From positions 1 to 10,241 of the forward strand of contig JAURXE010000340.1 of assembly GCA_030654635.1 (NCBI GenBank): a stretch of DNA of 10,241 nucleotides, written 5' to 3'. The translations under genes and the position numbers were made by a program. The notes beneath the pieces were generated by a model, which did no database searches, was not told where the DNA came from, and saw only the letters and a program-made list of their open reading frames with translations. Positions 1 through 7,418 of the stretch are shown here, one piece after another (position 1 is the first letter of the stretch; each line of letters begins with the position of its first letter). The DNA is from Pseudomonas sp. Its GTDB lineage: Bacteria; Pseudomonadota; Gammaproteobacteria; Pseudomonadales; Pseudomonadaceae.

Positions 1-1215
1 ATGCGCTATACCCGCGCCAAACGCCGTAATCATTTTATTTCCTTTATCTCGATGACCTCGATGATCGGCCTGGCGCTCGGCGTGCTGGCGATGATAGTGG
101 TGCTGTCGGTGATGAACGGTTTTCAAAAAGAAATGAGCTCGCGGATTCTCGGCATGGTGCCCCACGCGGCCATCCATGCCAGCGCACCGCTGGATGACTG
201 GCGGCCACTGGCAGCGGCAGCCATGCAAAATCCGCAGGTGCTGGCGGTCGCGCCTTTCAGTGAGCTGGAGGGCATGTTGTCTTACAAGGGCAGCATGCAG
301 CCGATCCAGATCAGCGGCATTGAGCCGGCCGAGGAACCCAAGGTTTCGATCATCGGCGAGCACCTGCTGAAAGGCCGGCTGAGCGACCTCAAGCCCGGTG
401 AGTTTGGAGTGATTGTCGGTGACATCACCGCCCGGCGTTTTCGCTTGAATCTCGGCGACAGCCTGACCCTGATCATCCCCGAGCGCAGCAGTAACGCCGG
501 TGGCATTACTCCGCGTTTACAGCGGTTGAATGTGGTTGGGGTGTTCAAGGTGGGCGCCGAGCTGGATGGCACCCAGGCCTTGATTCACCTGGCCGATGCT
601 GCGCAGATGCAGCACTGGCAACCCAATCAAGTGCAGAGCCTGCGCTTGGCGCTGAAAGACCTGTATCAGGCGCCGCAAGTGTCCGCGGCGATAGTTGCCC
701 AGCTGGGCGCCGGTTATCAGGCGGCAGACTGGACCCTGACCCAGGGCGGGCTGTTCGCCGCCATGAAGATGGAAAAAACCATGATCGGTCTGCTGTTGCT
801 GCTGATCGTGGCGGTGGCGGCGTTCAATATCATCGCCACCTTGATCATGGTGGTGGCCGACAAGGGCGCGGATATCGCCATACTGCGCACCCTGGGCGCT
901 ACGCCTGGGCAAATCATGCAGGTTTTCATGGTGCAGGGCACTCTGATCGGCTTGGTCGGCACCAGTATTGGTGCGGTGCTGGGTGTGCTGGCGGCGCTGA
1001 ATGTCAGCGAATTGGTGGGCTGGCTCGAGCGTCTCAGCGGTCAGCATGTATTCAGCTCAGACGTGTACTTCATCAATAACCTGCCCTCTGATCTGCACGC
1101 CATCGATGTGTTACTGGTCTGTTCGGCAGGTTTTGGTCTGAGCTTCTTGGCGACCCTTTACCCGTCCTGGCGGGCCGCGCAAATTCAGCCGGCCGAGGCG
1201 CTGCGCTACGAGTAA
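1..1215 (+). CDS. lolE: LolC/LolE-family lipoprotein-releasing ABC transporter permease, probably lacking its first codons
   Basis: This is an inner-membrane permease of the LolCDE complex, which extracts mature lipoproteins from the inner membrane and hands them to the periplasmic chaperone LolA. The 404 visible residues show the family plan. TM1 lies at about 16-38, after the basic stretch RYTRAKRRN. A large periplasmic domain spans about 40-258, and three more helices lie at about 261-286, 306-333 and 367-391. The loop after TM2 (ADKGADIAILRTLGATPGQI) is the cytoplasmic coupling region typical of MacB/LolC-type permeases that contacts the ATPase LolD. The end EALRYE is usual. Base 1 is an ATG, but family members as I know them carry about ten residues before RYTRAKRRN, so the true start is probably upstream and Met1 may be internal. 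The lolE rather than lolC name rests on position: in Pseudomonas the second permease gene precedes the DUF2062 gene. LolC/LolE paralogy makes the symbol less sure than the family. Confidence 0.9.
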   Translation: MRYTRAKRRNHFISFISMTSMIGLALGVLAMIVVLSVMNGFQKEMSSRILGMVPHAAIHASAPLDDWRPLAAAAMQNPQVLAVAPFSELEGMLSYKGSMQPIQISGIEPAEEPKVSIIGEHLLKGRLSDLKPGEFGVIVGDITARRFRLNLGDSLTLIIPERSSNAGGITPRLQRLNVVGVFKVGAELDGTQALIHLADAAQMQHWQPNQVQSLRLALKDLYQAPQVSAAIVAQLGAGYQAADWTLTQGGLFAAMKMEKTMIGLLLLLIVAVAAFNIIATLIMVVADKGADIAILRTLGATPGQIMQVFMVQGTLIGLVGTSIGAVLGVLAALNVSELVGWLERLSGQHVFSSDVYFINNLPSDLHAIDVLLVCSAGFGLSFLATLYPSWRAAQIQPAEALRYE

Positions 1216-1227
1216 CAGCGCCGCCAT

Positions 1228-1270
1228 AAAAAACGCCGCGGTTCAGATTGCCTGAATCGTGGCGTTTTTA
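1228..1270. terminator. Bidirectional intrinsic terminator between lolE and the DUF2062 gene
   Basis: The left arm AAAAACGCCGCGGTTCAG (1229-1246) pairs along its whole length with 1252-1269 around a 5-base loop (ATTGC), with two G-T wobbles. The A-run on the left and T-run on the right give a U-tract to transcripts from either side. It begins 13 bases after the lolE stop and ends 12 bases before the stop of the minus-strand gene, so it should end both convergent transcripts. Confidence 0.85.
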
Positions 1271-1281
1271 TTTCGACTGGC

Positions 1282-1809
1282 TTAGGGCTTGGTTTGGCTG
1301 CGCGCTTGCTGGCGTTTGTGCCAGCTATGGCGAACCTTCCAGCGCCAGAAGAGCATGGTCAGCCCGTAACCCAGGGCGCCTGCCAGCACGCCGGTGAGTA
1401 TCGAGCCAAGCAAAAATGGCTGCCAGAACGCGCTGAGTTCGGCGCTAATCCAGTTCCAGGTGAGGCTGTCTGGCAGCTTGATGGCCGGAGTCTGGAGCAG
1501 CCAGCTGCCCAATTGGTAGGTGCAATAAAATACCGGTGGCATGGTGATCGGGTTGGTCAGCCAAACCAGGCCGACGGCAATCGGCAAATTGGCCCGGCAG
1601 GCTACGGCCAGGCTGGCGGCCAACAGCATCTGCATCGGCAGCGGAATAAAAGCCGTAAACAGGCCCAGCGCCACGGCCCGCGCAACCGAGTGGCGGTTGA
1701 GGTGCCAGAGGTTTGGTTCGTGCAGCAATTTGCCGAGAAACCTCAGCGAGCGGTGCTCCTTGATGCGCTCAGGGTTAGGCATGTAGCGCTTGAATAGTCG
1801 ACGCGGCAT
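1282..1809 (-). CDS. DUF2062 domain-containing small membrane protein
   Basis: This 175-residue protein matches the DUF2062 family, whose biochemical role is unknown to me. The N-terminus is basic (MPRRLFKRYMPNPERIKEHR). The hydrophobic core holds the two conserved stretches I associate with the family: GLFTAFIPLPMQ at 49-60 and TNPITMPP at 85-92, the latter within a membrane or re-entrant segment. A further long hydrophobic helix at about 128-155 (GSILTGVLAGALGYGLTML) is followed by a 20-residue basic tail. On the minus strand a GAGAG sequence lies a few bases before the ATG, which supports this start. The gene is convergent with lolE and divergent from comEC, so it is probably a single-gene transcript. 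Its position between these two genes is conserved in pseudomonads, but that does not reveal a function. Family assignment is confident; role is not known. Confidence 0.88.
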   Translation of the reverse strand: MPRRLFKRYMPNPERIKEHRSLRFLGKLLHEPNLWHLNRHSVARAVALGLFTAFIPLPMQMLLAASLAVACRANLPIAVGLVWLTNPITMPPVFYCTYQLGSWLLQTPAIKLPDSLTWNWISAELSAFWQPFLLGSILTGVLAGALGYGLTMLFWRWKVRHSWHKRQQARSQTKP

Positions 1810-1963
1810 CTGGGCTCTCTAGGTTCTTTGGCTTTAAGCACACCTGCCGCGACGGGGGCGGCAACAGAGCCAATGGGACTTAATCGGTAATATTATGCAC
1901 AGCTTTGTGCGCCTCACCGTCTATCACTTTGTGACAACTTTTTAGCGGGCTGGGTAAGGGGCG

Positions 1964-1981
1964 CTGAGCCGCTATGCTCAG
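1964..1981 (+). promoter_or_regulatory. Candidate comEC -10 box inside an inverted repeat
   Basis: CTGAGC (1964-1969) and GCTCAG (1976-1981) form a perfect 6-bp inverted repeat with a 6-base spacer. The second arm overlaps TATGCT (1973-1978), which resembles a sigma-70 -10 hexamer, 36 bases before the comEC start. This could be an operator over the promoter, a small 5' leader hairpin, or chance. No consensus -35 is visible. Confidence 0.3.
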
Positions 1982-2000
1982 AGCTGTGAATCTGTTTCTC

Positions 2001-2005
2001 GGGAG
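2001..2005 (+). promoter_or_regulatory. Ribosome binding site that decides the comEC start
   Basis: GGGAG lies 9 bases before the ATG at 2015. The in-frame TTG at 2009 is only 3 bases away from it, too close for initiation, so the ATG is preferred and the protein is 745 rather than 747 residues. Confidence 0.6.
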
Positions 2006-2014
2006 TGGTTGGCT

Positions 2015-4252
2015 ATGCGCGCAGGGATGCTGGCGCTTGCTCTGGGACTATTGGCCTTGCGTTGCTTGCCGGCCTTGCCGCCGCTATGGCTGCTGCTGTT
2101 ATTGCCGCTGGTTGGTTTGTTGCTGCTGCCGACCCGCATTTATCCGCTGGCATTTCTCCTCTTCGGTTTTAGCTGGGCCTGTGGCTCAGCGCAGCTGGCT
2201 TTGGATGATCGTTTAGCCCCCGAACTGGATGACCGTACCCTGTGGCTGGAGGGGCAAGTGGTGGGTTTGCCGGAGCTGCGTGGCGACGTGGTGCGTTTTC
2301 AGTTGGCTGACGCGCAGGCGCGTAAGGCCAAACTGCCACAACTGATACGGCTGTCGTGGGTGGCGGGGCCGCCGGTGTTGGCCGGCGAGCGCTGGCGGTT
2401 GGCGGTGCAGTTGCGCAGTCCCTATGGTTCGGTGAATCCGCAGGTCTTTGATTACCAGGCGTGGTTGCTGGCGCAACGGATCGGCGCGCTGGGCACGGTC
2501 AAGACCGGCGAGCGGGTGCAAGCGGCCAATGGGATTGCCGGTTGGCGCGACCAGTTGCGCAGGCGTTTGTTGGCTGTCGATGCCTTTGGCCGCCAGGGCG
2601 CGCTCGCCGCCTTGGTGCTGGGGGATGGTTCGGGGCTGTCGCGACAGGATTGGCAGGTGTTGCAGGCTACCGGCACCGTGCATCTGCTGGTGATTTCCGG
2701 TCAGCAAATCGCCCTGCTGGCCGGTCTGGTCTATGCGCTGGTGGTGGGTTTGGCGCGGCTCGGGCTCTGGCCCAAACAGCTTCCTTGGCTGCCCTGGGCC
2801 TGCGGGCTGGGTTTTGCCGTTGCCTTGGCCTATGGGCTGTTGGCCGGTTTTGAGGTGCCGGTGCAGCGCGCCTGCGTGATGGTGGCCTTGGTGCTGTTGT
2901 GGCGCGTGCGTTATCGCCATCTGGGCGTTTGGTTACCGCTACTGCTGGCATTTGACGGTTTGTTGTTGGTCGAGCCGCTGGCCAGTTTGCAGGCCGGTTT
3001 CTGGTTGTCGTTTGCGGCGGTGGGGTTGCTCGCCTGGGTGTTTGCCGGGCGTCTCGGTGCGTGGTCCTGGTGGCATGCATGGTGGCGGGCGCAGTGGAGC
3101 CTGGCGCTGGGTTTGTTGCCGCTGCTGCTGGCCTTGGGGTTACCGATCAGTCTGAGTGGTCCGCTGGCCAATCTGTTGGCGGTGCCCTGGTTGAGTTTGC
3201 TTGTAGCGCCTTTGGCACTCCTCGGCACCTTGCTGTTGCCGATTCCTTGGCTGGGGGAGGGCTGCTTATGGCTGGCCGGCGGTTTAATGCAGTTGTTGTT
3301 TCTGTTGCTGGGGCAGGTGGCCAGTGGGTTCCCGGCGTGGCTGCCAACCACTGTGCCGCCGTGGGGTTGGTTGCTGGGCGGGTTTGGCGCCTTGTTGCTG
3401 TTGCTGCCCGCTGGCATAGCGGGACGTGGTTTGGGTCTGCTACTGCTCTTGCCGCTGTTTTTTCCGCCAGTAGTTACACCGCCGCAGGGGGAGATAGAGG
3501 TCTGGCAATGGGATGTGGGGCAGGGCTTGTCGGTGCTGTTGCGTACCCGTAATCATGCGCTGCTGTATGACGCAGGTCCCAAACATGCCGATTTCGATCT
3601 GGGTGAGCGCATAGTGCTGCCGGCGGTGCGTGGCTTGGGGGTGAGAAAACTCGACCTGCTGCTGCTCAGTCATGCCGATATGGATCACGCCGGTGGCGCT
3701 TTGGCTCTGGCCCGTGGTTTGCCAATAGCCCAGGTGTTAAGCGGTGAGGCAGGTGAATTGCCGGCCGTTTTAGCAGCGCAACCCTGCATCGATGGCGCGC
3801 ACTGGCAGTGGGATGGGGTGAGCTTTACCACCTGGCGCTGGCAGCAAGCGCCGGCCGGCAATCCATCCTCTTGCGTGTTGTTGGTTGAGGCGCAGGGCGG
3901 CGAGCGCTTGTTACTGACCGGCGACATTGATAAAGCGGCCGAACAAGCCCTGCTGGCGAGTGGCCGCGAGCGGCGGGCCGACTGGCTGCAGGTGCCCCAC
4001 CATGGCAGCGGCAGTTCGTCTTCCATGGCTTTTTTACGCGCGGTACAGCCGCGAGCGGTGCTGCTCTCGCGAGGCCGGCATAACCCTTATGGGCATCCCC
4101 ATCCGCAAGTGTTGGCGCGTTATAAAGCTATAGGTGCACGGTTTTATGACAATGTGCCCAGCGGCGCGGTGCGCATTCAGTTGGGCCGCCATGCAGCCGC
4201 ATACGAGACGCGTGAAGTGCGACATTTTTGGCAGCCTGAATTGATAAAATAA
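2015..4252 (+). CDS. comEC: ComEC/Rec2-family DNA internalization channel protein
   Basis: This is the inner-membrane channel that carries single-stranded DNA into the cytoplasm during natural transformation. The 745 residues hold all three family parts. A hydrophobic N-terminus leads into a DUF4131-like region (about 25-170). The polytopic Competence domain follows (about 180-470), including ALVLGDGSGLS and HLLVISGQQ at 223-231. A metallo-beta-lactamase-like domain runs from about 493 to 710. In that domain the motifs are intact: DVGQG at 500-504, HADMDH at 553-558, GDID with Asp637, and PHHGS with His662-His663. These are the residues expected for metal binding, so the domain is not visibly degenerate. 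The gene stands alone behind its own spacer, and exbB starts 73 bases downstream. An adjacent comA (comEC type) and exbB pair was, as I recall, reported to be needed for transformation of P. stutzeri; whether this strain is competent cannot be read from the window. Confidence 0.95.
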   Translation: MRAGMLALALGLLALRCLPALPPLWLLLLLPLVGLLLLPTRIYPLAFLLFGFSWACGSAQLALDDRLAPELDDRTLWLEGQVVGLPELRGDVVRFQLADAQARKAKLPQLIRLSWVAGPPVLAGERWRLAVQLRSPYGSVNPQVFDYQAWLLAQRIGALGTVKTGERVQAANGIAGWRDQLRRRLLAVDAFGRQGALAALVLGDGSGLSRQDWQVLQATGTVHLLVISGQQIALLAGLVYALVVGLARLGLWPKQLPWLPWACGLGFAVALAYGLLAGFEVPVQRACVMVALVLLWRVRYRHLGVWLPLLLAFDGLLLVEPLASLQAGFWLSFAAVGLLAWVFAGRLGAWSWWHAWWRAQWSLALGLLPLLLALGLPISLSGPLANLLAVPWLSLLVAPLALLGTLLLPIPWLGEGCLWLAGGLMQLLFLLLGQVASGFPAWLPTTVPPWGWLLGGFGALLLLLPAGIAGRGLGLLLLLPLFFPPVVTPPQGEIEVWQWDVGQGLSVLLRTRNHALLYDAGPKHADFDLGERIVLPAVRGLGVRKLDLLLLSHADMDHAGGALALARGLPIAQVLSGEAGELPAVLAAQPCIDGAHWQWDGVSFTTWRWQQAPAGNPSSCVLLVEAQGGERLLLTGDIDKAAEQALLASGRERRADWLQVPHHGSGSSSSMAFLRAVQPRAVLLSRGRHNPYGHPHPQVLARYKAIGARFYDNVPSGAVRIQLGRHAAAYETREVRHFWQPELIK

Positions 4253-4284
4253 GCGAAGTGCGTCGGTCGGCGCGCTGGCGACCC

Positions 4285-4290
4285 TATGCT
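4285..4290 (+). promoter_or_regulatory. Candidate -10 box upstream of exbB
   Basis: TATGCT sits 35 bases before the exbB start, in the 73-bp gap after comEC. Its surroundings (CTATGCTAGAG) resemble those of the box before comEC (CTATGCTCAGAG). No TTGACA-like hexamer lies 16-18 bases upstream. It may be the promoter of the exbB-murB block, or that block may be read through from comEC, since no intrinsic terminator is seen in the gap. Confidence 0.35.
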
Positions 4291-4311
4291 AGAGTGTGGC
4301 CACTTTTTATT

Positions 4312-4316
4312 GGAGG
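4312..4316 (+). promoter_or_regulatory. Ribosome binding site that decides the exbB start
   Basis: GGAGG lies 9 bases before the GTG at 4326. The longer reading from a GTG at 4296 has no such site at the right distance and adds ten residues not usual for the family. Confidence 0.7.
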
Positions 4317-4325
4317 GTGGCTTGC

Positions 4326-4961
4326 GTGTGGGAATTAGTGAAAGCCGGCGGCTGGATGATGCTGCCAATTATTTTGAGTTCGATAGTCGCCACCGCCATA
4401 GTCGCCGAACGTCTGTGGACCTTGCGCGCCAGCCGTGTTTCGCCACCCCATCTGCTCGGGCAGGTATGGCGCTGGATTAAAGACAAGCAGCTGAATGCCC
4501 AGAAGCTCAAAGAGCTGCGCGCCTCTTCGCCTTTGGGTGAAGTGCTGGCCGCCGGTCTGGCCAACTCTAAACATGGTCGCGAGATCATGAAAGAGTGCAT
4601 TGAAGAGGCCGCTAGTCGCGTTATCCATGAGTTGGAGCGCTACCTCAATGCACTCGGTTCGATTGCCGCCATGGCGCCCTTGCTCGGCTTGCTCGGCACG
4701 GTGTTTGGCATGATCCAGATATTCAGTGGCTTCATGGACACCGGCATGACCAATACCGCATCGCTCGCTGGCGGTATCGGCAAGGCCTTGATCACCACGG
4801 CGGCCGGCTTGATCGTGGCAATCCCCGCAGTGTTCTTCCATCGATATCTGCTGCGCCGGATCGATGAGTTAGTGGTGGCGATGGAGCAGGAGGCCATCAA
4901 GTTGGTCGAGGTGGTACAGGGCGATCGTGAGGTGGACTTCAGCGAGGAAACCAAAGCGTGA
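4326..4961 (+). CDS. exbB: ExbB/TolQ/MotA-family proton channel protein
   Basis: This is the larger subunit of a proton-motive-force-driven inner-membrane motor of the ExbB/TolQ class. From the GTG start the protein is 211 residues and begins VWELVKAGGWMML (Met when initiated). TM1 lies at about 10-28, a cytoplasmic stretch follows, TM2 is at about 111-133 with the hallmark PLLGLLGTVFGMI (118-130), and TM3 is at about 152-173 (KALITTAAGLIVAIPAVFF). Length and helix order fit ExbB/TolQ. Its stop overlaps the start of exbD by four bases (GTGA), which points to coupled translation of the two subunits. No tonB, tolA or tolB lies in the window, so the energised partner is not evident. Alternative names are TolQ-like or MotA/TolQ/ExbB-family protein; the exbB symbol follows usage for the comA-linked gene in pseudomonads. 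Confidence 0.9.
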   Translation: MWELVKAGGWMMLPIILSSIVATAIVAERLWTLRASRVSPPHLLGQVWRWIKDKQLNAQKLKELRASSPLGEVLAAGLANSKHGREIMKECIEEAASRVIHELERYLNALGSIAAMAPLLGLLGTVFGMIQIFSGFMDTGMTNTASLAGGIGKALITTAAGLIVAIPAVFFHRYLLRRIDELVVAMEQEAIKLVEVVQGDREVDFSEETKA

Positions 4962-5398
4962 AATTTCGCCGCAGAGCGGGCAACGTGGCTCGCGAAGAGG
5001 TATTTCTCAACCTCACCTCGCTGATTGACGTGATCTTCGTGTTGCTGCTGTTTTTTGTGGTGACCACCACCTTTAGCCGGCCGAGCCAGCTGAAGATCGA
5101 ACTGCCGGAAGCCTCCAGTGGCAGCCCGCCGACGCAGACCGAGCTGAAACAATTGGAAATCGCCATTGGCGCCGATGGCCAATATGCCGTCAACGCACAA
5201 AACTTGCTCACCAACGACTTGGCCAGTCTGATGAGCGCGCTGCAGCGTGAGTCCGAGGGCGACAACAGCTTGCCCTTGACCATTAGCGCCGATGCCAAAA
5301 CCCCTCATCAGGCCTTTATTACTGCGATGGATGCTGCCGGCAAACTGGGCTTTGCCCACCTGCGCATCACCACCGTTGAGGCCAAGGCGGCGCCTTGA
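4958..5398 (+). CDS. exbD: ExbD/TolR-family biopolymer transport protein
   Basis: This is the small partner of ExbB. It has one N-terminal transmembrane helix and a periplasmic domain that transmits force and may touch peptidoglycan. The 146-residue protein has a short basic cytoplasmic start (MKFRRR), then the signature [18 protein letters not shown] at 18-35. Within it Asp24 corresponds to the single membrane aspartate on the proton path of ExbD/TolR. The periplasmic part (about 45-146) shows the usual LPEASSG linker and ends [15 protein letters not shown]. The GTG start overlaps the exbB stop by four bases, and its own stop (TGA at 5396-5398) shares one base with the lpxK ATG. Both overlaps suggest translational coupling. 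ExbD and TolR cannot be separated firmly from sequence alone. Confidence 0.9.
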   Translation: MKFRRRAGNVAREEVFLNLTSLIDVIFVLLLFFVVTTTFSRPSQLKIELPEASSGSPPTQTELKQLEIAIGADGQYAVNAQNLLTNDLASLMSALQRESEGDNSLPLTISADAKTPHQAFITAMDAAGKLGFAHLRITTVEAKAAP

Positions 5399-6402
5399 TG
5401 AGCGTTACCGAGCGCCTGCTGCAAGCCTGGTATCAAGGTCATCCGGCGTTGCTGTTGCTGCGCCCGCTGGAGTGGCTGTACCGCGCGGTGGTCAAGCACA
5501 AACGCGATAACTTCGTGGCCGGGCGTGGCGTAATTTATTGCGCGCCGGTGCCGGTGATAGTGGTGGGCAATATCACCGTCGGCGGCACCGGCAAGACTCC
5601 GCTCATTCTGCATCTAATCGAACATTGTCGGGCCCGTGGCCTGCGCGTCGGCGTGGTCAGTCGCGGCTACGGCGCTACACCGCCCAGTTGGCCGTGGCGG
5701 GTGCGTGGCGATCAGTCGGCAGCCGAGGCGGGTGATGAGCCCTTGCTGATCGTGCAGCGCAGTGGCGTGGCGCTGATGATCGATCCCGATCGTGGCCGCG
5801 CCGTCCAGGCGTTGTTGAGCGCCGAGCCGCTGGACCTGATCCTCTGTGATGACGGCTTGCAGCATTACCGCCTGGCCCGTGACCTGGAGCTGGTGCTGAT
5901 CGATGCCGCCCGCGGCTTGGGCAATCGTCGGTGCCTGCCGGCCGGCCCCTTGCGCGAGCCGGTCGAGCGGCTGCGCAGCGTCGATGCGCTGCTGTATAAC
6001 GGCGCCGCCGCCGATCGCAGCGATGGTTACGCCTTTACCTTGCAGCCTACCGCGCTGGTCAATTTGCTGACTGGCGAGCATCGCTCCCTAAGTGCTTTCC
6101 CGCCTGGCCAGAGGCTGCATGCGGTCGCCGGGATCGGCAATCCGCAGCGTTTCTTCAATACGCTCGAGGCGCTACACTGGCAGCCGATTCAGCATGCCTT
6201 TGCCGACCACGCCCAGTACAGCGCCGCGCAACTGTCATTTAGCCCATCGCTGCCGTTAGTGATGACGGAAAAAGATGCGGTCAAATGCCGGGCCTTTGCC
6301 CAGTCTGACTGGTGGTATTTGGCGGTGGATGCCCGGCCATCGGCGGCCTTTAGCCTGTGGCTGGACAATCAGCTCGATCGTCTGCTGGCTGCCTCACGCT
6401 AA
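5398..6402 (+). CDS. lpxK: Tetraacyldisaccharide 4'-kinase
   Basis: LpxK phosphorylates the 4' position of the tetraacylated disaccharide 1-phosphate to give lipid IVA, the sixth step of lipid A synthesis, at the cytoplasmic face of the inner membrane. The protein has 334 residues, normal for the family. The N-terminal segment [18 protein letters not shown] is hydrophobic and probably binds the membrane. The P-loop VGGTGKTP is at 61-68 (Lys66, Thr67). VVSRGYG follows, and DDGLQH is at 151-156, a conserved stretch near the active site. PAGPLREP and the late MTEKDAVK (289-296) are also typical. The ATG at 5398 is chosen over the in-frame TTG at 5395 because it forms the common TGATG junction with exbD and gives the expected MSVTERLL start. 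It shares its pathway with kdsB two genes downstream. Confidence 0.96.
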   Translation: MSVTERLLQAWYQGHPALLLLRPLEWLYRAVVKHKRDNFVAGRGVIYCAPVPVIVVGNITVGGTGKTPLILHLIEHCRARGLRVGVVSRGYGATPPSWPWRVRGDQSAAEAGDEPLLIVQRSGVALMIDPDRGRAVQALLSAEPLDLILCDDGLQHYRLARDLELVLIDAARGLGNRRCLPAGPLREPVERLRSVDALLYNGAAADRSDGYAFTLQPTALVNLLTGEHRSLSAFPPGQRLHAVAGIGNPQRFFNTLEALHWQPIQHAFADHAQYSAAQLSFSPSLPLVMTEKDAVKCRAFAQSDWWYLAVDARPSAAFSLWLDNQLDRLLAASR

Positions 6403-6464
6403 AGCTCAATCGCAGCTGCGGGCTACTCGCGGCGCCGTTTTAACCCCCATATCAAGGAGTCCCC
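6403..6464 (+). promoter_or_regulatory. Spacer between lpxK and the Trm112-like gene, with strong ribosome binding site
   Basis: This is the only real gap in the exbB-murB block. It carries a 10-bp palindrome CGCAGCTGCG (6411-6420) and a strong AAGGAG at 6454-6459, five bases before the ATG. There is no T-run after the palindrome, so it does not look like an intrinsic terminator. The strong site suggests independent initiation of the small downstream gene. An internal promoter is possible but no clear hexamers are visible. Confidence 0.5.
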
Positions 6465-6650
6465 ATGGACCCGAAACTGCTCGATATTCTCGCCTGTCCC
6501 CTGTGTAAAGGCCCGCTGCATCTGGCTAGCGACAAGTCCGAGTTGATCTGCAAAGCCGACGCCTTGGCGTTTCCGGTACGCGACGGCATTCCAGTGATGC
6601 TGGAGACTGAAGCGCGCACCCTGACCACCGATGAGCGCTTGGATAAGTAA
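6465..6650 (+). CDS. Trm112-family (UPF0434/YcaR-like) small zinc-ribbon-like protein
   Basis: This 61-residue protein begins [18 protein letters not shown], the signature of the Trm112/UPF0434 family, equivalent to E. coli YcaR. Cys11 and Cys14 form a CPLC knuckle and Cys29 lies in ELICK; only three cysteines are present, so a full four-cysteine zinc site is not evident. The second half has the family segment [13 protein letters not shown] (34-46). Eukaryotic and archaeal Trm112 activates methyltransferases; the role of the short bacterial form is not established as far as I know. Its place between lpxK and kdsB is conserved in many gammaproteobacteria, including E. coli. The start is supported by a strong AAGGAG five bases upstream, and kdsB begins three bases after the stop. 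Confidence 0.92.
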   Translation: MDPKLLDILACPLCKGPLHLASDKSELICKADALAFPVRDGIPVMLETEARTLTTDERLDK

Positions 6651-6653
6651 GCC

Positions 6654-7418
6654 ATGAGCACTGTGTTTACCGTCGTTATTCCGGCCCGTTACGCCTCCAG
6701 TCGCTTGCCCGGCAAACCCTTGCAAGACATCGCCGGCAAACCCATGGTTCAGCATGTGTGGCAGCAGGCGAAAAAAAGCAGTGCGGCGCGGGTGGTAATC
6801 GCCACCGATGACCTGCGCATTCTTGAGGCCTGTCAGGCCTTTGGCGCCGAAGTGGTATTGACCCGCGTCGACCACAATTCCGGCACCGATCGCCTGGCTG
6901 AAGTGACATTGCAGCTGGGCTTGGCGGCGGATGCCATTGTGGTCAACGTGCAGGGCGATGAACCGCTGATTCCGCCGGCAATTATCGATCAGGTGGCGGC
7001 CAACTTGGCGAAGCATGCCGAGGTGCAAATCGCCACCCTGGCCGAACCCATTACTGATGTGGAAACCCTGTTTAATCCCAATGCAGTCAAGGTGGTCGCC
7101 GACCTGCACGGGCTGGCGCTGACCTTCAGTCGCGCACCCTTGCCATGGGCGCGCGATTCGTTTGCCTTGGGGCGTGAGCAGTTACCGGCGCAGGTGCCGT
7201 ATCGCCGGCACATCGGCATTTATGCCTATCGCGCGGGCTTTTTGCAGGACTTCGTCGCCTGGGGTCCATGCTGGCTGGAAGACACCGAGTGCCTGGAGCA
7301 GCTAAGAGCGCTCTGGCATGGCGTGCGTATCCATGTGGCCGACGCCCTGGAATCGCCGCCGGCCGGCGTCGATACCCTGGAAGATTTGCAGCGCGTGCGC
7401 GCTTTGCTGGGGGCTTGA
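6654..7418 (+). CDS. kdsB: 3-deoxy-manno-octulosonate cytidylyltransferase (CMP-Kdo synthetase)
   Basis: KdsB is a cytoplasmic enzyme that joins CTP and Kdo to give CMP-Kdo, the donor used to add the inner-core sugar to lipid IVA. The 254 residues match the family in length. The nucleotide-binding start [16 protein letters not shown] is at 8-23, ATDD is at 50-53, and VQGDEPL is at 99-105 with the conserved metal-linked acidic residues. [11 protein letters not shown], then [11 protein letters not shown], and [11 protein letters not shown] near the C-terminus all follow in the expected order. It starts three bases after the Trm112-like gene with only a weak ribosome site (GGATAAG region), so its translation may depend on the upstream gene. 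The TGA stop shares one base with the next ATG (TGATG). Confidence 0.97.
   Translation: MSTVFTVVIPARYASSRLPGKPLQDIAGKPMVQHVWQQAKKSSAARVVIATDDLRILEACQAFGAEVVLTRVDHNSGTDRLAEVTLQLGLAADAIVVNVQGDEPLIPPAIIDQVAANLAKHAEVQIATLAEPITDVETLFNPNAVKVVADLHGLALTFSRAPLPWARDSFALGREQLPAQVPYRRHIGIYAYRAGFLQDFVAWGPCWLEDTECLEQLRALWHGVRIHVADALESPPAGVDTLEDLQRVRALLGA

Larger units (their letters stand above)
1810..2014. promoter_or_regulatory. Divergent intergenic region between the DUF2062 gene and comEC
   Basis: This 205-bp spacer contains no convincing ORF and must hold the promoters of both flanking genes. It is more AT-rich in the middle (about 1875-1945) than the coding DNA around it. Visible elements are an AT-rich stretch with ATTATG at 1892-1897 (CATAAT on the minus strand, a possible -10 for the DUF2062 gene), a short stem GCACA-gctt-TGTGC at 1897-1910, and an odd-length palindrome TTGTGACAA at 1929-1937. 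For comEC there is a TATGCT box at 1973-1978. None of the boxes has a good -35 partner at 16-18 bases, so exact start sites cannot be named. Confidence 0.5.

Noticed and set aside
2213..2920. A 235-codon minus-strand frame inside comEC
   Set aside because: Its Gln/His/Pro-rich composition is typical of the antisense of a GC-rich gene. comEC is clearly coding on the plus strand throughout.
4253..4325. Possible terminator after comEC (GGTCG and CGACC arms around 4265-4283)
   Set aside because: The stem is only five base pairs and is not followed by a T-run, so read-through into exbB remains possible.
4296..4325. Ten-residue N-terminal extension of ExbB from the GTG at 4296
   Set aside because: The GGAGG at 4312-4316 is correctly spaced for the GTG at 4326 and lies inside the would-be extension; the family normally begins at WELVKAGGW.
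6411..6420. Palindrome CGCAGCTGCG after lpxK as a terminator or operator
   Set aside because: It is a short self-complementary sequence with no loop and no T-run; in GC-rich DNA this is expected by chance.
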